Assembly (NCBI GenBank): GCA_034387635.1
Contig: JAOANU010000001.1
Span: 2,232,001 to 2,296,000 of the forward strand
Direction: 5' to 3'
Length of the DNA stretch: 64,000 nucleotides
DNA from: Rhodosporidiobolus odoratus
Lineage: Eukaryota > Basidiomycota > Microbotryomycetes > Sporidiobolales > Sporidiobolaceae
Shown: one piece after another, positions 11,896 to 22,437 of the stretch
Layout: each line of letters begins with the position of its first letter
How positions within the stretch are numbered: the stretch's first letter is position 1
Notes under the pieces: model-generated
Told to the model about the DNA's origin: nothing
Database searches by the model: none
What the model saw: only the letters and a program-made list of their open reading frames with translations
Program-made: the position numbers and the translations under genes

Positions 11896-12830
11896 CTATG
11901 CTTCGCCCTTGACCGGCACCTCCTTCTCCGTCGCTCCGACTTGCTTCAACTCCTTGGCCGCCTCAACTGCCGGCTCTACGTCCTTTCCCAGCTCCTCTGC
12001 CTCCTCGATGCCCGCCTTGAGCTCTTCTTCCAACTCCTTGGCAAGCCTTTCAACCTCTCCTCCTTCTTCGACTCCCGCCGCAGCCAGCGCCTGCTCCTCG
12101 GCCTCCGCCTGACCCACCAGATCTTTCCCCCACCCAACCTCACGATAACTAAACACCTGCGCCTTCATCCCCACTCCGGGCAGCGCCTCCTTCCTCAGAT
12201 ACGCCAACCACGCCTCGACAACCTCTTCGTTCCCATCAAACACCTTGATCGCGCGCTTGTGCTCCTTTTTCCAAAAGTTTTGCTGACTCTTCTTGTGCGC
12301 GAACGGACTGCGCGGGGTCGTGTACAGGCTCGTCTTGGTCGGGAGAGCAGCTGCACCAGAGGTGGGAAGCCCGAGGGCTCGGGCGGAACGGAGGGCGAAC
12401 GAGGTGAAGAAGGTCAGGTCGGAGAGGGAGGTGGTATGGGACCGGAGGTGAAGGGTTGCGACGTGTACGCCGTGGGTTTGCGGGAGAGGAACGTGGTGAG
12501 ACCACACTGGGGTCGGGGCGGTCGATTCAGAGGTGGAAAGGGAGGATGGGGAAGCAGATGAGGAGGGCACAGAGGTGGAAGTGGGTATAGGTCGGGATGA
12601 AGACGGTGACGGCGCGGCGGATGCGGCAGGCCTGTGGCCCAGAATGTCAGATAGACTTTCTCATGCAGTGGAAAGCTTGCCGAGAGAGGTGCTTACTGGC
12701 TAGAAGGTTTCGAAGAAGTGGGAGGGAAGGGAGGCGGAGAAGCGGCAGTCGAGGTTGATGCTTCAGTTGACAGGGCGCGCAAAGTGCGCAATGCTCGTGG
12801 TAAGACTGTCCGCGGGTTCAGCAAGCTCAT
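11896..12830 (-). CDS. RSM10: mitochondrial ribosomal protein uS10m
   Basis: Exon 1 (12697-12830) encodes a basic, Ser/Arg-rich mitochondrial presequence, MSLLNPRTVLPRALRTLRAL. A 65-bp intron (12632-12696) follows and exon 2 holds the S10 domain: THGVHVATLHLRS, then RSARALGLPTSGAAALPTK, SLYTTPRSPFAHKKSQQNF and RAIKVFDGNEEVVEAWLAYL. This is the uS10 fold of the small mitoribosomal subunit. The frame opens without an ATG at its own 5' end, which is why the upstream exon is needed. Unusual for S10, the protein carries an additional acidic, Ala/Glu-rich C-terminal tail of about 75 residues, probably helical. The gene is divergent from the haspin gene, with 290 bp between. Confidence 0.85.
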
Positions 12831-13120
12831 GGTGTACTGTAGCGATGAAGGCAGCGAAGGAGAGCCTGATGAGGAATAGCAAGATTAGGTTTGCCTTACA
12901 TTTGCTCTCTCCTTACCTCAATGTACAGTACCCGCCAACCTAATTCACTGGTTTCAAACTGGCTCTGTCATCCTCCACCCTTTCGACTAGCTGCTACCGT
13001 ACCAACGCTCACGCGCTTACTGAGCCTCCCGCCAGGTCTTGCGTCCGCGACTAGCTTGCGCATTCTCCTCCTCTCATACGCCCGTCTCATTCAACATCCC
13101 CTCAAACTCTTACCTCGCCC

Positions 13121-16100
13121 ATGCCCATCCTCGGCGCAAACACCAAGAACTTCCGCTCCTACGGCAAGCGCAAGACGAATGTCATCAATCGCCGTCAACC
13201 ACTAGGAGGATGGGACGCCAGCCCTCGACCACAGCAAACTGCGAAGGTCAACCTCGCTGGCTCTTCGTCGTCTTCTTCTGAGGCATCTAGCAGCTCGAGC
13301 AGTGAAGAGGAGAGCGGAGACGAGAGGCGACAGGTGGAAGAGGTGAAGAGAAGGCGGAGAACCACGGCAGAGGCCGTCATCGACATTCCGCTCGTCAAGA
13401 AAGCAAGTCGCATGCGTGTAGGGGTGGTCCAGAAACGAACAGCTGCTACAGCTAGAGGAAAGGAGAACGACCCAGGTGCACCGGGGCGAGAAGAAAAGCG
13501 GGCCGGGTCGGCCAAGAGCAGGGGGAAAGTGCCCGCCAATTCCTCCTCCTCAGACTCGTCCGATGGCGAGGCGCTTGCACCTCGACGTGCACCGCTCGCT
13601 TCAAAAGCACCGGTAACACGACGAACTTATGGCGCACGGGGGGCTTTGCTGAAGGAATCGAGTGGACAAGGGGCAGGCGAAGAATCTGAGGAGGATGAGG
13701 AGATTGCCATCGTGCCAAGACGGCGGTCGAGGGCGAACCAAAGCTCACGAGCGGTAGCGGTGGTCGTCAGCTCGGAGGGCGAAGAAGAAGGTGATGCGCC
13801 GATAGAACACGTCGAAGAGAAGGCGCTGGCTCTGGCCGACGAAATGGTCTCTTCCTCTTCCTCCTCCGAGTCAGAAGATTCCCCCGCCCATCCCTCGCCT
13901 ACTCGAGCACCATCTCGCTCGTCAAATACTGCGCCCTCGGCGTCTCAGCCGTCCACAGCGACTCCCCCTCGACGTTCCTCATCCACTACTTCTCACCCTC
14001 GCCCTTTCTCCGCTACTCAAGCCCGCCTCTCATCGCCTCTCTCCTCCCTCCCCGTCACCCCAACCTCACTCCGTAACATTTCTCAAACAACCTCTTCCTC
14101 CTTCTCCCCTCGGCCTCTCCCTCTTTCGTCTACCCACCCGCTGCCCGACTCTCTCCTCCCCCTTCTGCCTCACCTCCTTCATCCCCAACCCCTAAATTTT
14201 TCCTCCTTCGTCACGAACCCTCCTGCGCCTCTCGCTTGGTTCGAAGATGAAGATGCTCGACCTGAATGGAGGAAGGTTGGAGAAGCGAGTTATAGTGAGG
14301 TGTTTGAGACGATGGGGGAGTGGGGGGAGGAGGTTGTGGTTAAGGTTATTCCGATTGCGAGCTCGGGAGCTGGCAATGCTGGAGCGGAGGAGGAGGATCA
14401 GGATGCGGAATTGCCATTTGCTAGTGAGCCGGATGCGGTTAGGAGGGAAGTCGAGGTCAGTAAGCTGCTCGGAGGGGGGGAAGAGGGCGAAGGTCTCGAA
14501 GGATTCGTGAGGTTCAAAGGGTATGTCGCATCTCCTCCCTGCTCCTCGACGTTCAAGCCAGCTGAACATCCCCTCACCCTTTCTCACGCATCCTTTGTCG
14601 TGCAGCGCTTTCCTCGTCCAAGGTTCTTATCCCGAACCGCTGCTTAAAAGCTGGGACAGCTACAAAGCCTCACAGTACCCACCCTGCGAGGATCAGATCC
14701 GTCCCGGTTCGTCTTTCTACTCTCGCGTCTTGTCGACGAAGCCCTCCTGACCTGCCTTCTTGTTTTCTTTCAGACGTCCTGCCCAATTCGCAGCTATACG
14801 CGTTGATTCTGCTTTCCAATGCTGGTGAAGACCTGGAGACGTACAAGCTGAGAACATGGAGAGAAGCGGCGAGCGTTCTGTTGCAAGTGACGGAAACGCT
14901 AAGCCGAGCGGAAAGGGAAGTAGGGTTCGAGGTAAGTCGTGATGTCGACTCTCTCTCCCTCGAACGTTAGCAAAGCTTTTGCTAGCCCAGAGTCCTCCGG
15001 GATGTGCGACGTTGACCAAACTGACGGGTCGCTGTTTCTAGCACCGCGATCTACACTGGGGCAACATCCTCCTCTCCTCCATCTCCCCCTCCAACCCTCT
15101 TCCCTCAATAACACCCCAGCTAAACCGCCGACTCTCAGCCCTCTCCCTCTCGCGCCCTTCTCGCTCTTCCGCCCTCAACCCAGCGTCGAACGAGGTGAGG
15201 TTGGGTTTGTCGGCTGAGGCTTGCGGTGTTAAGGCGACGTTGATTGATTTTACGTTGTCGAGGGTGGAAGTCTGCGGCTGCCAAGAAGAGGGGAGGGAGG
15301 GGAAGACGCTGTTCGATGCTTTTGAGGACGACTGCGTGTTTGAGGGTGAAGGTGCGTCTCAGAGTGCAAATCTTTCGGCTACTGCATGCTATCATTACAA
15401 GCGGAAGATACTGAAGCTGATGCGGTGACGTCTCTCTGCTGCTACAGGCGATCATCAGTTTGACGTATATCGATCTATGCGGGCATTGGTTGAGAAGGAA
15501 GGCGGAGGTTGGAAAGGGTCGCATCCGCGAACAAACGTTCTCGTACGCTCCGTTCCTTTCCGCTTGGTCTATAGACGACTTTTCCTGCGTCACTCTCATT
15601 GATTTGATCTTTCGCTCCCTCCGTCAGTGGCTTCATTACCTTGTCCTAAAACTCCTACACCACAAAAAACTCAAACCGCCTCCTGCGCCTCCTTCCGTCA
15701 CCGCACCTTCCCACCTCGCCTCCTCTTCCACCCGAGCCGCCCCGTCCCCTCGGAGAACTCGCCGCTTCTCCACCCTCCCCTCCACCTCTTCCACTTCCAC
15801 AACGGCCTCCCCACGTCGAACCAACCTCACCCGCTCAACCCATCTTCAGCTCTTGTCGCCACAGCCAAAAGCTGAGATAGAGCAAGAGCGAAGAGCTTAT
15901 GAGCTCTTGAAGCGCGCGGAGGAGGGGTTGGGGAGGGTGATTCAGGCGTGGGGAGTTGCGCAACCTGTATCGGGTGGGAAAGGGAGTGGAAGAGGCAAGG
16001 CGAAGGGGAAGGTTGCGCCAAAGAAGGGTGGTAGGAGGAAGACCGTGCTGCAGTCAGACGAGGCGGTGAATGCAGAGGAAGAAGCGTTCGGAAGTGCAGG

Positions 16101-16134
16101 TGAGTTCGCGAGGTGGTGCTTCGGTGAGGGCTAG
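13121..16134 (+). CDS. haspin-type histone H3 kinase
   Basis: Six exons join cleanly: 13121-14520, 14606-14706, 14774-14931, 15042-15351, 15448-15542 and 15628-16134. The first about 360 residues are basic, Ser-rich and disordered, with a KEN sequence (GKENDPG). The kinase part shows KVGEASYSEVFE (glycine loop), VVVKVIPI (catalytic Lys), HRDLHWGN (catalytic loop) and LIDFTLSR, the haspin form replacing DFG, followed by QFDVYRSMR and WLHYLVLKLL. The family (Alk1/Alk2 in budding yeast, haspin in animals) phosphorylates histone H3 Thr3 at mitotic centromeres; that role here is inferred from family. A charged C-terminal part of about 90 residues follows the kinase. Confidence 0.85.
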
Positions 16135-17493
16135 TTGTGCGGGCGGGGTGATATTGCCGTATGGATCGTCAGTCATGTTGTTGTCCCTTGTATCATGATT
16201 TTGCTCTATCAGTATAAGGCGGAGCGAGGCGAGAAGCTGGTGCCGAAAAAGAAGAGGCCTTTGTCATCGAGCATAGGGCAATACATCTCTAGTAGACCGC
16301 TCCTGTCATGCAACGCAGGTATATCCACGTCCGTCGGCCGGTGCAAGACCGCGCTAAGAGCCATCAGATCTTGACCCGCCGTCTCCTCCTCGACCTGCGC
16401 CATCCCCGACTCCTCCGGAACGCTGTCCGTATAGTCGTACTTCCCCCCCCAAAGAAGTCCTACACCTTTTCGGAGCAACGACGTAGAGGCGCATGTCTGT
16501 GCGAGGCGTTGCTGCAGCGGTTGACGCCGAAGGTGATGAAGTTTGAAGGACAGACTTGGCGAGATGTAGACGGTCCGGGCATGAGATCAAGGTCGTATAG
16601 GGCAGAATGAGGTGCGTTCCTTCAGTGCGCACGTTCATTGATGCAGCAGATGCGGCAGGGTGCTCGGGATGAGAGGAGCGCAGGAGGAGAGTCGGAGGAA
16701 CAGGTACGACGCCGGTCAAGGTGGACAAAGGCATACCCAGAAGTATCAGTACCAGATGAAGCACCCCTTGTGCAGCGGAGGATGGCTGTGCCGCCATTAC
16801 CATTCCACCTCGAGGGACCTTCGCAACTGGCGGGAATACCTTCAAGCTCGCTACTGACACAGTTGACAATCAGGATTCACACACTCCTGCGAACATGGGC
16901 TGGGTGGAAAGGTCGGCCTGTTTTCGTCACTATACGACTTGCAATGTCGCCAAGGTGGATGCCGCCTCTCAACCTTTTTCTTGCTATTCGTCGTCTTACA
17001 CGTCGGCGTGGATATCGGCGTTTGGAGCCGCCCAGGTACAAACTGGATACCTACGACGCCATACGACCCGGCTACTGACGAGGCCTCGGGACCCATCAAG
17101 TGTCAAAGCTGGGCTCATTTTCCTCTTTTTGCTACCGGTTCAGGCCGGTTCAGGCAGTGTGCTACCGGTTCAGGCAGTAGGACATTACTGTTCCCGGCGC
17201 ACAAACCTGTCGTACGTCATCCTGTACACCTTGGCGTGTCTCTCCCCGGGGGTTGCATCGGTAGACGAGAGCGATCCCGCCAGTAATATGCGCTGCTCGA
17301 GCATAGGCTCTTATGAATCCTCAGCGTCCAGCAGTCGACCGTTCCCTTCAAGCAAACACCCTGCAGACGACTCCTCGTGTATTCTTCACCATTGAGTGTC
17401 AATTGACCCGACTACTGCCGTTGACATTGCCCACTCACTTTCAACAGCTCGGCGCTTTCCCTTCTCTTCCTCTTCCTCCTCCATGTCCTCCTC
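16135..17493. other. long region without a convincing gene
   Basis: These 1.36 kb lie between haspin and zinc-finger paralogue 2. Frames on both strands reach 146-171 codons, such as 16354-16869 on the minus strand, but none shows a family motif, and an 8-base G run (complement of 16443-16450) sits inside the best minus-strand candidate. A small convergent gene or a long 5' leader of paralogue 2 is possible; I cannot support either. Confidence 0.4.
17131..17178. repeat. short direct repeat
   Basis: GCTACCGGTTCAGG occurs at 17131 and again at 17161, and a third partial copy CCGGTTCAGG lies between them. The cluster sits in the upstream region of zinc-finger paralogue 2, about 320 bp before its ATG. 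It could be a cluster of binding sites or simple slippage. Confidence 0.5.
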
Positions 17494-18548
17494 ATGCGAC
17501 CCAGACTGCCTCCGCCAAGTCCTTCCGACGACCATATTCGTCGTCCACGAGTCACCCTTCCCAGTATCCGCACCCTCATAGCTGAAGTTGACCAAGTCGA
17601 CTTGAGGATCGCGTGCTCCGGGCTGTCCTCGACTCGCCCCCATCCCACGCTCACACGGCAAACTGCCCCGCGTCAACTTCCACCACCGCACCCTGCACTA
17701 GCGTTCTCCCCTCCGAGGCTGCCGTCCTACACCCAAAACAGCACGCAAGATTCGCCCACTCGCTTGGGCGCGTCGCTCCAGTACCCACCTCAGCAGCATC
17801 GACAATACACCGTTCAACCCGTCTTACCAACGTCGCCGTCCTCTCTTGCCAGTGGCGCACCGCCCACTCAGTCGCTGACGCCGCCCTGCGAGTCGCGCCG
17901 ACCTCAAGGTTGATTCCTTTTTCGCCTCCTCTTGATGTCCGAAACTCAGCCCTCGCACTCCGCCAGTCTGCATGGCACTCATACTCGCTTCTTACGCACA
18001 GGATCTAGCATGGGTTTCCAAAGCCTACTTACGCCAGCTACTCCGCGCCAATCCCTCCCCTTGTCCAGCGCCGCTTCTCGACCTCGACCTCGTCTTCCTT
18101 CGAGCCCTCCTTCTCTAGTCTCTTCTACTCTTGCACCTCCTCCGCGCCCCTCAGGTGCCACTGTACTCGCCCCTGTCATCCAGCCGCCTCGCATCCTCCA
18201 CCAGCTCCCCTTCCGAAGCGCTTCGCCTGTCCAGATTGCGGTCAGCTGTTCGCCCGCAAGTCGGATCAGGAACGGCACACTCGTATCCACAGCGACTTCG
18301 AGTCAGTCCCCCTCTCTTTCCTTGCGCAGTATTTCGGGAACCTTCAAAAGTTGCTGACCTTCTCATGGCTGATGGAACAGTCCTTTTGTCTGCGATCGAT
18401 GCGGGATGGGCTTCAAACGCAGTGATGCCCTCAGGTGCGCTGTCTCCTCTCTCGTCTCAGCGGAAGATGGTCATCAGTCGGACCCACTTGCCGCGCTCAG
18501 ACTGACCTCGCGTCCGCCAGGCGTCACGAGGCCAAGGGAATTTGCTAA
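17494..18548 (+). CDS. C2H2/C2HC two-finger transcription factor, paralogue 2
   Basis: Proposed exons are 17494-17908, 18002-18155, 18206-18301, 18381-18434 and 18521-18548; all junctions keep frame. The protein starts MRPRLPPPSPSDDHIRRPR and carries LPSIRTLIAEVDQVDL, like the LPPIQQLFATVDAL of paralogue 1. After a Pro/Ser-rich stretch comes finger 1, CPDCGQLFARKSDQERHTRIH, then a phase-2 intron. Finger 2, FVCDRCGMGFKRSDAL, is split by a phase-2 intron and ends RRHEAKGIC then TAA (H-X5-C). The 50-bp intron at 18156-18205 is short, and the donor GTTGAT of the first intron is weak, so the middle of the model is less sure than the fingers. Likely a nuclear DNA-binding regulator with unknown targets. 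Confidence 0.7.
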
Positions 18549-20157
18549 GCTTGTTTTTCGCTTGTAGCAACGGGCTCAGGATGCAAGAGTACAGCATGGT
18601 ACAGCGATCGCAGTCCTTACCCGCCCATCTGGCTCGCGATTTTGGCCGTTTTCTCGCTCGACGCTCCTTTCTCCTCCACTTAGCCGGCTCGTTCTCCTCC
18701 TTTCTCTCGCCGTTTCCGATGTACCGATCTACACCCTACGTTACCGCACAGTGTCACAGGTCTCTATACGCAGACGAGCCGCCGACTGCACGGCCAGAGG
18801 CGGGTTTTCCTTGCTTCGGCTGATTCGATCTCCCCTTCTTCAAGCTCACAGCCAGAGCCTCACCTTCAGCCCCTTCTCAGCTAGGGACAGAAGACCTTCC
18901 AGATCTTGTGGGCCGCTCATCGCTGCTGCTGACAGCTGTCGTGAGCGCTATTGTGCTGTGCCCTCGACGGACTCTCCCCGGGCGGTTTCTTCTTGCACTT
19001 GAACCACTGCTACATTCGCTCGCTTGTGCCCGGCTTGCCTTGAAGTCGACTCCGCTACGTAGTCCGCTCGGCCTCGTCCGCTCTCTGGCGACCTGCACCG
19101 GTTCATCCAACTCCCCCTTCTCCCGACAACTCTCCTTGTCTCATCAGGTCTATTACAGCAAAGCAGGATGGGTGCAAGACAAACAGACGGACGGAGGTGC
19201 GCAGTGAGCTTTAGAGCTCGTCCGAAGCTTCATTCACGGTTGTGCGGCGACTTCACGGATCTCGCTTCGCGAGTGAGCGGAACCCGAACCTCGCAACACT
19301 CTCAAGCGATGGCTTAGCGAGTCGCGCAGACGGTGTGGGATGTGCATCCTCGATCGCGGACAGCAGGACTACAGCCGCTGAGGCGAACGACTCGCACTGA
19401 GCGGGATCGTCTTTAAAAGCGGCTGGCGAGTGCAGATGGCGACAGTACGAAGCGAGGACGGGCATTCGGAACTGACCCAGAGCGTCCAGCAGTACTTTCT
19501 GTAGCATGCGTTCAACGCACTACACACTTCCCAGTGCCGACATCCTACGTCGACCTGCTCTTGCTTTTCCTTCCCCCAGTCAATGCAGCCTTTCGACGCA
19601 ATCTTAGCAGCCGCCCAGACCGTGAGTAGGAACGCCAACTCTCAGAAAAGCACTGCGCTTCAATATCATCTCGAGCTTGCAGAGGGCCGGCAAGTGAGCT
19701 GCCATGTTGCAGGCCGCTGCGCCATTCACTCCTAATCGCTAGCTGCACCGGACACCTCCTTCTCAGCCAACAATCCGTACCGCCACGCGACTCGCCCGTA
19801 CCGTACGAGCGGGCAGCTCACCGCAGTCAGTCGACCCGGAGCTGGGCCCTCGAGGCGGAGGCCAAGCGTGGAGCGGCGGACTACGGCGCTGAGGACGAGG
19901 CGGATCGACCAACGCAGAGGGAGCTGAAGCTGCACTGCGTATACTAAACGCTTCGTCGTGCTGGCCGAGACGGAGATGACAGCCGGCCGGTTCTCACTCT
20001 CCTTTTTTGGGACGATCTCGTGCGCTTTACGGAGGGACGCCGCCCGGGACAAAGAAAGGGCCGTAACAATCGGGCAACACTAGCGGTGCAGCTACTAGGT
20101 TTGAACGCAGCTCGCCTTGGTCTCTTTCCTTGCCATCTCTCCACTTGCCCATCCATC
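18549..20157. other. 1.6-kb region without a convincing gene, upstream of paralogue 3
   Basis: Only short frames with unbiased translations are present on either strand. There are no recognisable zinc-finger remnants, RNA genes or terminal repeats. It probably combines the 3' end of paralogue 2 and a long promoter or leader of paralogue 3. Confidence 0.4.
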
Positions 20158-21091
20158 ATGTCTGAGCCCAACAGTCAGTCTTCTGACCCTCGAGCACCCA
20201 CTCGGCAGCATCCTAGAGGTGTACGGCCTCGTCTACCGCCGCTCTCCAGCATTCTGCCTCCAGCAATTCTGTATCCCGGACCGCCGACTTCGGCACAGCC
20301 GTTTCAGCCGTTTCGAGCTTTTCCTCCTCCGCCCTTCTCTCCCTCGAACGGTCCTCCGCCCACCTTTTCCACAGATACTGAGGGCGCACACTACCAGCCG
20401 ACAAGCGGCTCAGCGAGTCAAAGTACCGGTCGCAGGCTCTCAGTTACTCGTTCCGCTCCTCTTCCTCTTCCAGCTTGCGCGCTCCCTCCGCCTCTCCAAT
20501 GGCCTCCCTTTCCTTCGGGGCGCCCATCCTATACTTCTACCTCTACCACTCAGCAACCTGCACTCGGCGCCTATGCTCGCCCCACCCTCTCACCACGAAC
20601 GTCTGCCCTCCGTTCTTCCTCCCATCCTCGTTTCCCCCCTTCCTACTCTGCTGCCCCACTCGCTCCGTCTCCTCTCCCACATCCATCGCCCTCCCCTCCC
20701 ACCTCTTTACCCTCACCTGCCATTATATGCTACCCATCCCTAGCGACCCAACCTCATCAACAACCTGAGCCTCCTCAAGCTTCGTCTGGCACCCCTCCTC
20801 AACCTCTTCCCCGACGGTTTGGGTGCTCGGGTTGCTCCCTCGCGTTTGCGAGGAAGAATGATTTGGTGAGGCATCAGAGGATCCATAGTGGAGAGACGTA
20901 CGCTCCCCCATCTTGTTCTTTCCTTTCTTTTCTCTTCGCCCCTTTTTCGCTACGAGCTTTTCCAATGCTGACAAGAGCGAAGGGGTTGTGCGCGCAGACC
21001 GTTTGAGTGCTCCATTTGTGGCCTAGGGTTTCAGAGGAGTGATGCGAAGAAGAGGCATGAGGATCGGGCGACTTGTCGACCTCAAGCTTGA
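20158..21091 (+). CDS. C2H2/C2HC two-finger transcription factor, paralogue 3
   Basis: ATG at 20158 starts MSEPNSQSSDPRAPTRQHPR, followed by about 210 residues rich in Pro and Ser. Finger 1 is CSGCSLAFARKNDLVRHQRIH. A phase-2 intron (20898 to about 20998) interrupts the linker after HSGE, at the same place and phase as in paralogues 1 and 2. Finger 2 is PFECSICGLGFQRSDAKKRHE ending H-X5-C (EDRATC), then RPQA and TGA at 21089-21091. Unlike its paralogues it has no second intron inside finger 2. Likely a nuclear DNA-binding regulator; targets unknown. Confidence 0.8.
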
Positions 21092-21329
21092 GCAGCGCTC
21101 CCAGCCATACTCGCGGTGAATTACAACGAGGAAAAGCTAGCATGAAGAAGGGAACGGAAATGGCGACTGGACGCGTAGAAGCTTTTTCCTCATGATCCTT
21201 TATAAGCATTTATTGAGATCTGTTTGGACAGGTTTGCGTGGCTCTGTCTTCGAAACCTGGAAACGATGGAATACGGTGATACAACAACATTTGGCCGTTC
21301 ACAAGTCACCCTACAGCCCTGACTGCGAT

Positions 21330-22206
21330 TCAGACAAACTTGACTCCATCGCCCTCTTCTCCCACGCCTTTGAACACCTGAGCCTTGCCTTGCTTGATCA
21401 GAACGTCGAGTGCTTTGCGGAGGAGAGGGTGCGGGAGTTGGTAAAAGTCTGAGGACGGTATCGAGGTGAGAATGTAGCCCTTTGGCAAGAACACGGGGCA
21501 GCAACAGAAGGAGAGGTCAAAGTCGGGACACACCGGTTGTATAGACCAGATCTCCGCCTTCTGTCAGCTCATAGAAGGTCAAGATGGAATTGGTTTGACC
21601 CGTTTCCTTGATCTGCGGCGCGGTAACAATGGAGCGGCAGGAAGAATGATCAGAAAGACCTGGCGAGGAAAAGGAAAAGCAAACCCGGAAGAACGGACCC
21701 AGTCGTATATTGCCACGGCTAGTTCCTCGGGTCGCTTCCAGTAGATCCAGGCGGCTGTTGCGGGTTTGCCCTTTTGAGGTTTGGGGTCGTACTCGGCAGA
21801 GCCGGAGGTAACGAGGTGATCGATGAGGAGGCGGAGGGTAGGGAGGAGCAGTCGTCCTGCCCAGCAGCGGGTGAGCAAGGGTCATGAAATGGCAGTCGAG
21901 GGGAGACGGCAGCGTACGGTTTAACCCGTCATTGAAGAAGGGCTCCTTGCTGCACGTCTCATCGGTCAATTCGAGTCGCCAGACCCGGTGAAAGCGACAC
22001 CACGCAAGGACGAGGGTGGTCCATTGTTGGAGTTGATGGCTCCATGTGGTGAGGTTGGGTTGCTTTGTAAAGAAGGGAGGGAAGGAAAAGAGGGAAGGGT
22101 AAAGGAAGCCGGAGGGGGAGGAAGTGGGGTTGAGGGAAAGACGAGCGGAAGGAGCTGAGGTGGTGGCAGCTGGTGGTGAGAGTACTGATGCTCCGGTTGC
22201 TTGCAT
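21330..22206 (-). CDS. VPS25: ESCRT-II subunit Vps25
   Basis: After about 35 non-conserved residues the protein reads FSFPPFFTKQPNLTTWSHQL and LVLAWCRFHRVWRLEL, the Vps25 signature PPF/Y...Q...W, then WIYWKRPEELAVAIYDWV, TGQTNSILTFYELTEG and LRKALDVLIKQGKAQVF, ending GVKFV. These are the two winged-helix domains of Vps25, which pairs with Vps22/Vps36 and recruits Vps20 in endosomal sorting. Four exons fit, with GT-AG introns of consistent phase (near 21917-21850, 21705-21625 and 21530-21445). The start (complement of 22204-22206) is the only ATG before the conserved part. Divergent from GPN1, with 231 bp between the starts. Confidence 0.88.
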
Positions 22207-22437
22207 CTCTCGCCCGATCGAGCAGTTGTAGCTTGTAGTAGATGAGATTGTAAGAGCGAGAGTTGCTCACTTGATCAGTTCTGACCTCTCACGCTTCCAG
22301 CTCGCACTCAATCCGCCCAAGATTCTTACAGCCTCTGCGTTGAAGCTTGATTCACCGCTGCGAACCAACCCGGACTCGCTACAACCTCTCGCACAGCTTT
22401 CCTCTTCACCTCTCTCCGGATTCTTGCCGACTTAAGA

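Noticed and set aside
16354..16869. Minus-strand frame of 171 codons between haspin and paralogue 2
   Set aside because: No ATG at a sensible position, an 8-base G run with no frame support after it, and no recognisable family.
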